DNA of 64,000 nucleotides, from NCBI RefSeq assembly GCF_026659735.1, contig NZ_JANSKK010000020.1, positions 1-64,000 of the forward strand, given 5' to 3'. The notes under the pieces were generated by a model. The model saw only the letters and a program-made list of their open reading frames with translations, was not told where the DNA came from and did not search any database. Positions 45,332 through 54,964 of this stretch are shown here, piece by piece. The number at the start of each line of letters is the position of its first letter. The stretch's first letter is position 1. The translations under genes were made by a program, and so were the position numbers. The DNA comes from Staphylococcus pettenkoferi. GTDB taxonomy: Bacteria > Bacillota > Bacilli > Staphylococcales > Staphylococcaceae.

Positions 45332-46504
45332 GTGAATCAGATGACCATCGGGTTAATCCCTTCACCCGACATGCCAAATAAGATTACTGACAAGATTAAA
45401 GATACACTAGCAGAGGATTTCAGCAAAGTCATCGATGATCAAATCGACTGGGACATCGAAACACACGTTGCTTCGATGGTAGGTACGGCAGAACATATGG
45501 ATAAGACGATGGACATTATTTCAAATATGAAGAAACAGAAAGAATGGGACATCGCTATCTGTATTACCGACTTACCGAGTATTTCTGACAATAAAGTCGT
45601 CCTTTCAGACATTCACACTGAGAAGAAGACAGCACTGCTCTCCCTACCAGCACTAGGTATGTGGAATGTTAAAAACAAGTTACGTCACTTCCTAACGTAT
45701 CTCGTTCACTACATTATGAAACCGGGTGAAGAAGCACAACTCATCAGCAAAAAGCACTTCAGATTCTCTAAAATTGATGAAGTTCAGCCCGATGAAGATA
45801 GCGATCAGAAAGAAACGCGACTCATCCTTAAATCAGTGGTATCAGGTTGGTCCCACTTGATTAGTGGTATGACGTTCGCCAACGAACCATGGACCGCCAT
45901 CTTTGATTTCAAAAAGATTATTTCTGTGTCCTTTGCTACTGGCGCATACATCACTATCTTCTCAACACCATGGGACATGACGCTATACTACGATTATTGG
46001 CGATTTATCTTACTCATGATTCTATCCATCGTAGGCATGACAGTATGGCTCATTTACGCATATCAATTATGGGAAACGCCATCCCCTTCTACTCAACGGC
46101 TTTACCGTTATGTCTACAACTTAACAACCTTTATGACACTCGGATCGATTACAGTCTTTAACTTTATCGCCCTGTTTATCTTACTCACCCTGAGCACCAT
46201 GCTCTTCGTACCACCATGGCTTTACACCTATATGACGTCACTGAAATCGTTACCGTCATTACTCGATTACTTTAACCTCATATGGTTTATGACTTGTATT
46301 TCAATCCTAGCAGGTGCTTTAGGTTCTACTGTGGAAAATGCTGAGAAGATCAAACGGGTCACTTACTCTTATCGTCAATACTACCGTTACGAACAACTCG
46401 AGAAAGAACGTGAAGAAGAAGAAACAGAAGGCGAAAGTTACAACGATCAAGAGAATTACGAAGGTAAGAAACAATCTCACAGTGAGGAGGGTTCATCTCA
46501 ATGA
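45332..46504 (+). CDS. Conserved membrane protein of unknown function, paralogue 1
   Basis: A 390-aa protein in two parts. Residues 1-190 are soluble (TIGLIPSPDMPNKITDKI, then EWDIAICITDLP and KTALLSLPALGMW). From about 190 there are roughly four to five membrane helices, with SHLISGMTFANEPWTAIFDF at the junction and a highly charged tail of about 35 residues (YEQLEKEREEEETEGE). The same layout recurs in the next gene. Homologues in staphylococci are sometimes labelled as methylenetetrahydrofolate dehydrogenase, but I see no such motif. The GTG start is chosen because GAGGAGG stands 9 bases before it. It overlaps the next gene by 4 bp (ATGA). Confidence 0.75.
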   Translation: MNQMTIGLIPSPDMPNKITDKIKDTLAEDFSKVIDDQIDWDIETHVASMVGTAEHMDKTMDIISNMKKQKEWDIAICITDLPSISDNKVVLSDIHTEKKTALLSLPALGMWNVKNKLRHFLTYLVHYIMKPGEEAQLISKKHFRFSKIDEVQPDEDSDQKETRLILKSVVSGWSHLISGMTFANEPWTAIFDFKKIISVSFATGAYITIFSTPWDMTLYYDYWRFILLMILSIVGMTVWLIYAYQLWETPSPSTQRLYRYVYNLTTFMTLGSITVFNFIALFILLTLSTMLFVPPWLYTYMTSLKSLPSLLDYFNLIWFMTCISILAGALGSTVENAEKIKRVTYSYRQYYRYEQLEKEREEEETEGESYNDQENYEGKKQSHSEEGSSQ

Positions 46505-47712
46505 CACAAACAATCAAAGTAGGTCTCGTTGCCGCACCCGGTGTTTCTAAAAACATCGCAACACACATACAAGATGATTTGTCTAACGAACTCGCGCAAC
46601 ATGTCTCACAAGATGTTGAGTGGAAGATTGAAATCGTTGCAGACCCTCTCACTGGTTCAGCCGAGAACGTCACAGAAATCTTCCAGACAATTTCCGACTA
46701 TCAGAAGACTAACGAGTGGCAATACACGATCGGTTTGACGGACTTACCCCTTTTTAAAAATAATAAAGTCATCGCTATCGACGTCAATAGAGACAACGGT
46801 GCCAGCCTCATCTCCGTCCCAGCATACGGTTGGCGTCCAGTGAAAAAACGTATTAAAAGCTCGATTATCGGCGTAGTTGAAGAAGTCAATAAATATCAAC
46901 CCAACAAACACAACACCGAACAAAGTGCAGATGAAAATCGCGCCCAACAGCAGACCGAAGACAAAGACCAATCACAATCCAGCGAAGAACGTTTGACGCA
47001 TCAATTCCCACTCTCTAATCTCGAAGCACACACTGACTTCTTAGAGGACACAAACTCTAAACACCGTCGTTATTTCGTGAGTTCAAAGGCTAAAGGTATG
47101 ATTCGCCTCTTGAGTGGTATGACTTTCGCGAACAACCCACTCAACATGGTGAGCAGTATCAGTAACGTCTTAGCCGTAGCCTTCACGACAGGCGCTTCCG
47201 CCATCATCTTTACGACACTTTGGAATTTAAGTTACCTCTACACTGAATGGCGCCTCTTCCTAATGATGATCGTTTCAGTGTTAGGAATGATGTTGTGGAT
47301 TATCATAGCACACAACTTGTGGGAACCCATTCGTCACAGCAAAGACAAACGCATCACGAAACTCTACAACTTCACGACCGTTTCAACACTAACCATTGCA
47401 TTAATCTTCTACTATATTCTCTTATTCGCCTTCTTCCTACTGGCATCACTCGTCGTCTTGCCACCAGGATACCTAGGCAGTAGTATGCAACTCGGCGGAC
47501 CAGCCACAGCAAGCACTTACCTTAACCTTGCATGGTTCGCCAGCTCAATCTCAACCGTTGCAGCAGCAATCGGTGCCGGACTCAACAACGCCGAACTCAT
47601 CCTAGAAAGTACCTACGGCTATCGACAAAAACAACGCTACAAACAAATCAAACAACAAGAACGCCAGCGCGAAAAAGAAGAAGAAGATGCCGAAGAACGA
47701 GGCAATTCATAA
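46501..47712 (+). CDS. Conserved membrane protein of unknown function, paralogue 2
   Basis: A 403-aa paralogue of the previous protein, with the same order: soluble domain (VGLVAAPGVSKNIATHIQDD; EWQYTIGLTDLPLF), a Gln/Asp-rich linker near residues 140-160, RLLSGMTFANNPLNMVSSI, four to five helices, and a Lys/Glu/Arg-rich tail. Conserved LISGMTFAN / LLSGMTFAN and ITDLP / LTDLP pairs between the two show ancestral duplication. A role as a two-subunit membrane complex is plausible. The 3' half is strongly A+C-rich (47581-47640: 23 A, 20 C, 8 G, 9 T), the left halo of island IV. Confidence 0.75.
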   Translation: MTQTIKVGLVAAPGVSKNIATHIQDDLSNELAQHVSQDVEWKIEIVADPLTGSAENVTEIFQTISDYQKTNEWQYTIGLTDLPLFKNNKVIAIDVNRDNGASLISVPAYGWRPVKKRIKSSIIGVVEEVNKYQPNKHNTEQSADENRAQQQTEDKDQSQSSEERLTHQFPLSNLEAHTDFLEDTNSKHRRYFVSSKAKGMIRLLSGMTFANNPLNMVSSISNVLAVAFTTGASAIIFTTLWNLSYLYTEWRLFLMMIVSVLGMMLWIIIAHNLWEPIRHSKDKRITKLYNFTTVSTLTIALIFYYILLFAFFLLASLVVLPPGYLGSSMQLGGPATASTYLNLAWFASSISTVAAAIGAGLNNAELILESTYGYRQKQRYKQIKQQERQREKEEEDAEERGNS

Positions 47713-47758
47713 TAAAAAGTGGTACTGAATCTATTTGAGTTTCAGTGCCACTTTTATT
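47711..47758 (+). terminator. Terminator after the membrane paralogue pair
   Basis: AATAAAAAGTGGTACTGAA / TTTCAGTGCCACTTTTATT stem with one G-T mismatch; it directly follows the stop codon. Confidence 0.85.
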
Positions 47759-47861
47759 ATGTAGAAACACCCTATTCAATCCAAACAACAGAGAGAATGT
47801 GGTGTTGATTGAGTGATTTGTATTTTCAATCATTAGATGAAGATAATTTATACTTCGAACT

Positions 47862-48850
47862 CTTGCAACACGAGTATAAAAGAGGTGGTGCGACTCCCGA
47901 GGTATCAAGGGCACAGTGAAAATCCATTCATAACGCGCAACAAGCGTTATGAATTAGTTGAACGTGACCACCTGGGAAAGCGTCACCACCTCACAATACG
48001 CAACATTACAAATTAGAAGCAAACTTATTTTTCTTCAATATTCTAAAACCCTAATACCACAAGACATCAACTTATATAGAAACACTACCTTCCTCGAAAC
48101 ACTCTATTAAACCTAAACAAACAACAGAGAGAATGTGGTGTTGATTGAGTGATTCATATTTTCCATCATTAGATGAAGATAATTTATACTTCGAACTCTT
48201 GCAACACGAGTAAAAAGAGGTGGTGCGACTCCCGAGGTATCAAGGGCACAGTGAAAATCCATTCATAACGCGCAACAAGCGTTATGAATTAGTTGAACGT
48301 GACCACCTGGGAAAGCGTCACCACCCCCAATACGCAACATTACAAATTAGAAGAAAACTTATTTTTCCTCGATATTCTAAAACTCAAATCCCACAATACA
48401 TAAACTTATATAGAAACACTTCATTCCTCGAAGCACTCTATTAAACCCAAACAAACAACAGAGAGAATGTGGTGTTGATTAAGTGATTTTATTTTCAATC
48501 ATTAGATGAAGATAATTTATACTTCGAACTCCTGCAACACGAGTAAAAAGAGGTGGTGCGACTCCCGAGGTATCAAGGGCACAGTGAAAATCCATTCATA
48601 ACGCGCAACAAGCGTTATGAATTAGTTGAACGTGACCACCTGGGAAAGCGTCACCACCTCACAATACGAAGTATTGCAAATTAGTAGTAAACTCTAATTT
48701 CTTACGAATACAAATTAGTACAAAACACTATATTCCCTCGAATACAAATTAGTACAAAATACTATAATCTTATGAATAAAAATTAGTCACAATACACTAT
48801 ATTCTTACGAATACAAATTAGTACAAAACATTTTAATCACATCAAACTAA
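47862..48850 (-). repeat. Repeat island IV: three B-type units with 34-bp tail units (reverse)
   Basis: Three nearly identical copies in reverse orientation, marked by AGAGGTGGTGCGACTCCCGA at 47881, 48216 and 48549, so the period is about 334 bp. Each has outer arms GAGGTGGTG / CACCACCT, a core TGAAAATCCA, an ATTCATAACGC hairpin around GCAACA, then TTAGTTGAACGTGACC, ending in CAATACG. The last copy is followed by CAAATTAGT-type units at 48677, 48711, 48745, 48779 and 48814 (34, 34, 34, 35 bp). The gap from 47713 to 48917 holds no gene. Short open frames in it are a by-product of the repeats. Confidence 0.92.
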
Positions 48851-48873
48851 AATACCACACATTTTACCCAAAC

Positions 48874-48906
48874 AAAAAAGAAGCCGAGCCACCCACATAG
48901 CTCGAC
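48874..48906 (-). terminator. Terminator of the FUSC gene
   Basis: On the - strand GTCGAGC / GCTCGGC arms run into TTCTTTTTT. It lies between the 34-bp units of island IV and the FUSC stop, so the island is outside that transcript. Confidence 0.75.
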
Positions 48907-48917
48907 TCCCCATAAAC

Positions 48918-50840
48918 CTAATCATAATCCACCTTAGACCGATGCACACTCAAACAATTCTGCTGAATCTGCGTCAACGCCGACGTAATATACTTATACT
49001 GCGGCAACTCAGGCAACACAATCCGCGTAATCCGGCCACCATTCTCAAAATGCTTCGCCAAATTCTCAAACAACACCAGATAATCACCCATCACATGCTC
49101 ATCAATACGATCACGCCCATCATTATTCAACGCACGATTCAACATAAAACTCAATTCCTCTAAACCATAAATCGTAGGATAATACTCCTGAATCCGATGC
49201 TTATCACTAAACACCTCACCATTCGCACCCGTATACAGCTGCGACATATTATCCAACTTCAACGTTAAACGCAACATACGATAACGGTCCTCTTCAAACG
49301 TCGCACGCTCATTCTTAGAAAACAGATAATGGAACATAATCGCTTCACTACGGAACACATCCGCAATCACTTTCGGCAACATCGTCGAAGCCGTCTTACG
49401 TCCGAGAATCAAGAGACCAACAACCGCAATTGCCACACCAACAAGCACGTCAATGATACGAGGTAATGCAATCGCAATCGTTAAATAGTTCGCTGCGATA
49501 CCATTCAATAAGATGACTTGAATCGTGATAAAGATACATGCGAATGAGTAGTTTGCACCGACGAAGGCTTCAGTCATACCCGCACACACAGCAAGCAAGA
49601 TAATCGCAATCATCGTATGTGGATGGAACATCAAGATGAGCGAGAGTACGAGTACACCAAGAATCGTTCCCACCGTACGACTTCCTGCACGTTCAAAGCT
49701 ATGCATCGTATTCGCACCGATTAACACCGTATGTGCAGTCAATGGAATCCAATAAGCCTTCTCAAAGTTAAACATTAACGCTACAAAGATGGCTACACCA
49801 ATAATCACTGTGTAACGTAATCCATTTCTGAAGAAATAGGAATCTAACGTTAAATGTTGAATGATACGACGTCCATAAATTGGAATTCGCACATTCACTT
49901 CATGTTTCACTCGTTCTTCATTCAGATCGAGAATACCATCTATTTTAAAAATATGATCAACTAAATTATTATACTCCTCTGGTACATCTACCTGTTGATT
50001 CCAACGTTTACCGGAAGTATTATCTGAGAATACACGCTTAATAACATAATCTAGCATCTCTTTTACCTGATTAGGTAATGGGCGAAGATTACGCTCGCTC
50101 AGCTCAAGCAACTCAGAATAAACACCTAACGCTGCAGTGTGAAGTAACAATAAGCGCTGGAATTGGGCTGACTCACGAGATTTCGCACCTGAACTGGTCA
50201 GTAAATGTTTATCTGCTACACTGAAAGTCTGAACTGCTGTATTTGACGCATTTCGGAAAGCTTGACGGTCATCGAAGTTATAAGCAAGCTGTTTCAACAT
50301 ATTGTAGTCATTCTTCACTGCTTTAGCTTCGGTACTTTCACGTTTCAGCACATTCGCAATAACAATAACAACGACCGCAAGCATACCACCGATAAATACA
50401 CATGCACCGCGCAGTAAGAAATCTTCAGGCGCTGGCGGCAAGTTAATCGATAAACTAAATGCGACGATAAAGAACGTGGCAGATGGGCCTACGATGTGCA
50501 TCGCGCTTAACACAAAGTATGGGATCACTGTCACAATGAGGAGTAAGACACCGAACAGGATCGGTTGTTTAATCGTTAACGTACCGAGCGTCATCGCTAT
50601 AGACAAACCAATGGTCGCAAGAAAGATAATGCGTACACGTGATCTCGCTGTGCCTCCTATCGCATACGTGTGCGTTAATGTCCCTATTGATATTAATAAT
50701 CCTATCGACATATGGTGCGTCAAATATCCGATGATCAGAGGTATCAACATCAAGATGGTTTGACGTAAACCTTTAGCTGAATCTACTTTCATCTTATTAA
50801 AGTTCATCAAGGATTTTATGTACGAGAGCAAATCGTTCAT
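48918..50840 (-). CDS. FUSC family membrane protein (aromatic acid exporter-like)
   Basis: A 640-aa protein with two clusters of about five to six helices (residues about 25-165 and 345-480), each followed by a soluble part. This is the FUSC/YccS plan found in putative aromatic-acid exporters (AaeB). AYWIPLTAHTVLIGANTMHSFERAGSRTVGT is a typical FUSC block with the conserved R..R..GT. Substrate unknown. The ATG at 50840 directly abuts AGGAG; a TTG 9 bases downstream has better spacing, so the start is uncertain by three residues. The last 700 bp on the + strand are A+C-rich (49021-49080: 20 A, 21 C, 7 G, 12 T): the right halo of island IV. Confidence 0.85.
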   Translation of the reverse strand: MNDLLSYIKSLMNFNKMKVDSAKGLRQTILMLIPLIIGYLTHHMSIGLLISIGTLTHTYAIGGTARSRVRIIFLATIGLSIAMTLGTLTIKQPILFGVLLLIVTVIPYFVLSAMHIVGPSATFFIVAFSLSINLPPAPEDFLLRGACVFIGGMLAVVVIVIANVLKRESTEAKAVKNDYNMLKQLAYNFDDRQAFRNASNTAVQTFSVADKHLLTSSGAKSRESAQFQRLLLLHTAALGVYSELLELSERNLRPLPNQVKEMLDYVIKRVFSDNTSGKRWNQQVDVPEEYNNLVDHIFKIDGILDLNEERVKHEVNVRIPIYGRRIIQHLTLDSYFFRNGLRYTVIIGVAIFVALMFNFEKAYWIPLTAHTVLIGANTMHSFERAGSRTVGTILGVLVLSLILMFHPHTMIAIILLAVCAGMTEAFVGANYSFACIFITIQVILLNGIAANYLTIAIALPRIIDVLVGVAIAVVGLLILGRKTASTMLPKVIADVFRSEAIMFHYLFSKNERATFEEDRYRMLRLTLKLDNMSQLYTGANGEVFSDKHRIQEYYPTIYGLEELSFMLNRALNNDGRDRIDEHVMGDYLVLFENLAKHFENGGRITRIVLPELPQYKYITSALTQIQQNCLSVHRSKVDYD

Positions 50841-51025
50841 CTCCTATTATCATGTTTCAATGTCATACCCTACTATACTAACACTTTTTAGTTAGGTAGG
50901 AGACAATTCACTTCAAATTTCTTAATATTTCACTACTACATTAGCTAGTACAGATAGTTATAGTAAAATGACTCGAACAGCAAGATAACTTTTTTCGCTA
51001 TCCTCTACTCATTTTACCTATAAAA

Positions 51026-51079
51026 ATAAAAAAGTGAGCTAGCAACTCAACATCACGTTGAATCCCTAAGACTCACTTG
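51026..51079 (-). terminator. Terminator of budA
   Basis: On the - strand AAGTGAG / CTCACTT arms with inner GATTCAAC / GTTGAGTT pairing run into TTTTTT. Confidence 0.8.
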
Positions 51080-51108
51080 GACATTTAGCCCAATTTATCA
51101 GTAATTTA

Positions 51109-51813
51109 TTATTCAGTTTCAGAAATTTCCTGGGCAATATTACTATAATCAATATCTGCGCCCATAAACTGCGCATCGTTACTTGGTAAATGTTGTTGTA
51201 ATGTGTCGATATTGTTAATTTCAATTGTGCCACTGTTCATCTCGAAATCGAGCACGTGTCCACCAAATGTACGGTCGTCATCTACAAAGTGAAGATGATA
51301 ACCGCCTGCTGCGATGCCGTGGAATAATTGAGGTGCGTAGAAACCAACAATCGTACCTTCAACTTGTTCACGTGTGAATTCTGGTTGGTTCTTTGCCACT
51401 TCGCTAAGTCGACGATATGGCGGTTCTTCTTTCGGCATCATACGCACATGCATCATTTCGAATTTACCCGTCATCTTCACAGCGAAGAAGATATTATCGC
51501 TTGCTGCTCGACGTTTCGTTTGGGCTAACAACGCCTCAGCGTCTGTGATATGACGAACATTAATCGTTTCGTCCGTTTGGAAGTCCGTCACTGTCGCAAA
51601 TGGTGTAAGCTCCTCGCCTGTCAACGCTTTAAATTCACCTTGCGCATTCGCATGATACGCTTGACCATCAAGAATCACTACTTCACCATCTGAACCATCT
51701 AACGTTCCGATACCGAAATCACCATGTTGCATGACTTCGCCTATTGAAGTCGTACCCTGTAACATGCCGGCAATCAACGTCCCTAAAGTTCCGTGTTGAT
51801 ATAACATCTCCAA
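51109..51813 (-). CDS. budA: Alpha-acetolactate decarboxylase
   Basis: A 234-aa cytosolic enzyme that converts alpha-acetolactate to acetoin, moving carbon from pyruvate into a neutral product. LYQHGTLGTLIAGMLQGT and FGIGTLDGSDGEVVILDG open the protein. The zinc ligands are in the HLHF motif of GGYHLHFVDDDRTFGGHVLDF. Length matches the S. aureus enzyme with a TTG start at 51813 (GGGAG 5 bases before); an ATG two codons later is a valid alternative. The usual partner, acetolactate synthase, is not next to it, so the pathway is split across the chromosome. Confidence 0.94.
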   Translation of the reverse strand: MEMLYQHGTLGTLIAGMLQGTTSIGEVMQHGDFGIGTLDGSDGEVVILDGQAYHANAQGEFKALTGEELTPFATVTDFQTDETINVRHITDAEALLAQTKRRAASDNIFFAVKMTGKFEMMHVRMMPKEEPPYRRLSEVAKNQPEFTREQVEGTIVGFYAPQLFHGIAAGGYHLHFVDDDRTFGGHVLDFEMNSGTIEINNIDTLQQHLPSNDAQFMGADIDYSNIAQEISETE

Positions 51814-51983
51814 TATGTCTCCCTTTCTATCTCTTTCTCATACTTACTTATACTTTCACTTAGTTTCATTATACAACTTTTTGGCGCGATGAGATATTCA
51901 AGTGCTTGATAGTGAAGTTAAAAATTTTAATATCGCGTACTTCCCTTGCATCGACTTGGCTAATTTCATCACTCTATATAAAG

Positions 51984-52023
51984 AAGAACTCAACCGACTT
52001 AGTCATAAGTCGAATTGAGTTCT
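51984..52023. terminator. Hairpin terminator at the 3' end of the ACS transporter gene
   Basis: AGAACTCAA-CCGACTTA / TAAGTCGAATTGAGTTCT makes a long stem just after the stop of the gene at 52031; the T-run on the - strand is weak. Confidence 0.55.
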
Positions 52024-52030
52024 CTTACGA

Positions 52031-53314
52031 TTACTTCACTTTTTTCAAATCATTTTTATCTATCAACAAAGGCTGGTCTGGATTCACGAAGAACCACAGT
52101 ATAATCGCAAAGATAACTGGAATGATCATACACTCTAGCGTATTCGTCCAACCGATGATATCTGCAAGTTTACCTGCCAAGAACGGACTAAGCATTGCGC
52201 CGATGTTGCCCCACAAGTTCATCCATCCTGAAACAGAACCAGCAAAGTTGCGACCAAGATCTGTCGCTGCTGCCCAACTCATCCCCATCGTTACACCAAT
52301 ACCACCTAAGCATGTTGAAATCCATGCGACATTCGCATAAAGGTTATCTGTCTTAATAGCTAAGAAGAGCGAAACGGCAAACACGACAAATCCTGCAATC
52401 GCGATGAGGCCACGCGCCACGAAACGAGATTTACCCATACGCAATAAGGCATCAGATACTGTGCCACCTGTTAAGATCAGGAAGAACATCACGAGCCATG
52501 GCGGGCTAGATAACCACGCAGAGTCTTTCAATGAGATGTGATATTGTTCTGTGAAATACGTCGGTAACCATATCAAGAATAATGCGATGATAAATTGTAC
52601 AACGAAATACTGCCCTGCAATCGCATAGAAACTGAAATATTTAAAGAATGCTGACCAAGGCGCATGTGATTTCTCTGTCGCAACGATGTCTCGATTCGCT
52701 TGAATGAAACGTTTCTCCGCTTCGTTCACCATCTTATGTTGTTCCGGTAAGTCCTTCGCAATAATCACCCATAGTAATGCGAGTAGAATACCTACGCCAC
52801 CAAAGATGTAGAAGACGGAATGCCATCCGAATGCTGAAACGATGGATACTGTGATGACTGGTGCGATTACAGGTCCGAAGTAAGATCCTGCTAGCAACAT
52901 ACTTGAAGCGCGCCCTTTCTCATCTTTCGCAAACCAATAGGAGTTAAATACCGCATTCGATGGATACATCGGCGCTTCTCCGACACCAAAGAGGAAACGC
53001 ACGGTATACATTAACCCGTGATTTTTAACAATACCTGTCAGAATGGTAAAAGCACTCCACCATACGAGTGCGACAGTTAACATCTTACGTGGTCCAAACT
53101 TCTCTGCAAGATAACCTGATGGTACTTGCATCAAAGCATAGCCTGCTGCGAAGAAAGATGCGAGAAGTCCAAATTGCCCTTTATCTAAATGGAGATCTCT
53201 CATCATATCTGGCGCAATAACTGAAATATTAGAACGGTCCATATAGGCAACAATTCCAATAACGAAAAAAACGATGGCAAACCACCATCGCACGTTTGAG
53301 CTACGTTCTTTCAT
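52031..53314 (-). CDS. ACS-family MFS transporter (hexuronate/glucarate type)
   Basis: A 427-aa, 12-helix MFS protein. YMDRSNISVIAPDMMRDLHL at the start and GYLAEKFGPRKML after helix 2 are typical of the anion:cation symporter family. GVGEAPMYPSNAVFNSYWF in helix 4 is the ACS signature seen in GudP and ExuT. The likely substrates are sugar acids such as glucarate, galactarate or hexuronates; no catabolic gene is nearby to decide. A cre-like site 135 bp upstream suggests catabolite control. Confidence 0.88.
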   Translation of the reverse strand: MKERSSNVRWWFAIVFFVIGIVAYMDRSNISVIAPDMMRDLHLDKGQFGLLASFFAAGYALMQVPSGYLAEKFGPRKMLTVALVWWSAFTILTGIVKNHGLMYTVRFLFGVGEAPMYPSNAVFNSYWFAKDEKGRASSMLLAGSYFGPVIAPVITVSIVSAFGWHSVFYIFGGVGILLALLWVIIAKDLPEQHKMVNEAEKRFIQANRDIVATEKSHAPWSAFFKYFSFYAIAGQYFVVQFIIALFLIWLPTYFTEQYHISLKDSAWLSSPPWLVMFFLILTGGTVSDALLRMGKSRFVARGLIAIAGFVVFAVSLFLAIKTDNLYANVAWISTCLGGIGVTMGMSWAAATDLGRNFAGSVSGWMNLWGNIGAMLSPFLAGKLADIIGWTNTLECMIIPVIFAIILWFFVNPDQPLLIDKNDLKKVK

Positions 53315-53447
53315 GGTAGTCCCTACTTTCGATTAATATCAAACTCTCGTCAATGTCATCTCTAGCAATTTCATAACATCCCTTATAGTGAATTGCTGCC
53401 CCACAAATGTCACTAACACATAGAGTTTCATTGATATTACCACAGAA

Positions 53448-53461
53448 TGAAAGCGCCTACA
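53448..53461 (-). promoter_or_regulatory. Probable cre site upstream of the ACS transporter
   Basis: TGAAAGCGCCTACA differs from the cre consensus TGWAANCGNTNWCA at one position. It stands 134 bp upstream of the start codon of the sugar-acid-type transporter, in the intergenic region shared with dedA. Confidence 0.5.
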
Positions 53462-53642
53462 AGCATCTTTTATAACTATTTTAATGAAATCATACACTAG
53501 GAGTGCCTCTTTAATTTCAGTCTCGAGCCCGACTCTTTCAGGTTATAAAACGGGTAAATTGAAGAATACGAACACCGATTATGTTAAAATAACATCTGTT
53601 CAAATTATTAAATGAGGATTTTAAAAAGGAGAACCGTGCCTT

Positions 53643-54251
53643 ATGGAACATATCATAACGGAATTTATTAGTAAGTGGGGGTATCTGGCAATTACGATTC
53701 TCGTGCTCTTGGAGAATATCTTGCCGTTCATCCCGTCTGAAATTATCCTGACGTTTGCTGGGTTGCTTTCAACGAAATCGGATTTATCTTTACCGATGCT
53801 GTTTGTCATCTCGACTGCTGCATCGTTTGTGGGCTTGCTTGTCTTGTATTATATTAGTCGTCTGGTTTCTGAGGAGCGTCTTTATCGTTTTGTTGATAAG
53901 TATGGAAAGTGGATTAAGTTGAAGGGTAAGGATGTGGCGCGTGCGAATGACTGGTTTAAGCGGTATGGTGAGATTGCTGTCTTGGTGTGTCGTTTTGTTC
54001 CGGTGTTGCGTGTGTTGATTACGATACCGGCGGGGATCAATCGGATGAATGTGGTGAAGTTTGTGGTGCTTTCTCTGATTGGGACGACGATTTGGAATTT
54101 TGCGTTGATTTATCTTGGCAGTCTGTTGAGTGATAGTTGGGATGTGTTGATGAATGGGATACATACGTATTCTTATGTGATGTATGTTCTGTTGGCGGTT
54201 GTGATTGTTTATATTATTTATCGTTTTGTTAAAAGGAAGCGTAAGTCGTGA
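53643..54251 (+). CDS. DedA family membrane protein
   Basis: A 202-aa membrane protein with about five to six helices. FIPSEIILTFAGLL near residue 30 and VCRFVPVLRVLITIPAGINRMN near 118-139 are the conserved DedA/SNARE-associated blocks, the second holding the two key Arg residues. Members act as lipid (undecaprenyl phosphate or phosphatidylethanolamine) flippases and support membrane potential. AAAAAGGAG precedes the ATG. Most of the gene is G+T-rich on the coding strand (54001-54060: 23 G, 17 T, 12 A, 8 C), the left halo of island V. Confidence 0.93.
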   Translation: MEHIITEFISKWGYLAITILVLLENILPFIPSEIILTFAGLLSTKSDLSLPMLFVISTAASFVGLLVLYYISRLVSEERLYRFVDKYGKWIKLKGKDVARANDWFKRYGEIAVLVCRFVPVLRVLITIPAGINRMNVVKFVVLSLIGTTIWNFALIYLGSLLSDSWDVLMNGIHTYSYVMYVLLAVVIVYIIYRFVKRKRKS

Positions 54252-54286
54252 TTGGTTTTTGATTAGGTAAAATTAGTGTGTGTGGT

Positions 54287-54693
54287 GCTAATTTGTATTC
54301 GATGGAATGTGAGGTTTACTACTAATTTGCATTCGATGGAATGTGAGGTTTACTACTAATTTGTATTCTTGAGAATTTAGGGTTTACTACTAATTTGTAT
54401 TCTTGAGAATTTAGGGTTTACTACTAATTTGCAATACTTCGTATTGGGTGGGAGAAACGGCTCGCGTTCTTAGGGGGTCACGCTCAACTAAGTAATAACG
54501 CTTGTTGCGCGTTATTACTGGATTTTCGCTGTGACCTTTAATCCCTCAAGAGTCTCGCCTACTCCCACCTTTTACTTGTGTTGCAGGTATTTGTAGATTA
54601 ACATCATTTATTCTAATTTTAAGTATACCTCCAATCACCACACACTCTCTCTATTGTTTATTTTGTCTTGTTTCTAATAGAGTGTTTCGAGAG
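54287..54693 (+). repeat. Repeat island V: five 34-bp units and one B-type palindrome (forward)
   Basis: ACTAATTTG-type units start at 54287, 54321, 54355, 54389 and 54423, exactly 34 bp apart. Units 2 and 3 carry mini-hairpins CATTC-GATG-GAATG or ATTC-TTGA-GAAT. The last runs into CAATACTTCGTATTG and a B-type palindrome with outer arms GGTGGGAGAA / CTCCCACC, GGTCACG / CTGTGACC, a core AGTAATAACGC hairpin around TTGTTGC, and TTACTTGTGTTGCA. The tail holds CACACACTCTCT and ends with AGAGTGTTTCGAG. This is the cleanest single copy in the window. Confidence 0.92.
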
Positions 54694-54893
54694 ATTAAAG
54701 TATTTCTACTAATATAGTACTTATCACAGAAATCTACTTTGATTCGTTCTGTTTCGGGAAAGGAATGGTTCCTTAAAATTTAAAGATTAATAATTACATC
54801 TATCTTCTTCTAACACATTAGAAACTACTCATCCTAAGAATCTCATGGAACATTATTCGCTCAAAATGCTATTAATTCTTCCCACACAAACCA

Positions 54894-54934
54894 AGGGTTC
54901 GAGTCTGCTTAAATGCTTTCTCGAACCCTTTTTT
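54894..54934 (+). terminator. Terminator downstream of island V
   Basis: AGGGTTCGAG / CTCGAACCCT stem followed by TTTTTT in the + direction. No gene lies between it and dedA, 640 bp earlier, so island V would be in the dedA 3' untranslated region. Confidence 0.8.
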
Positions 54935-54964
54935 GTTCTTCTAAGTTTTTACCGCTATCATTTA

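Noticed and set aside
54287..54440. Regular 34-bp repeats resembling a CRISPR array.
   Set aside because: There are no unique spacers between constant repeats; the whole unit repeats. No cas gene is present.
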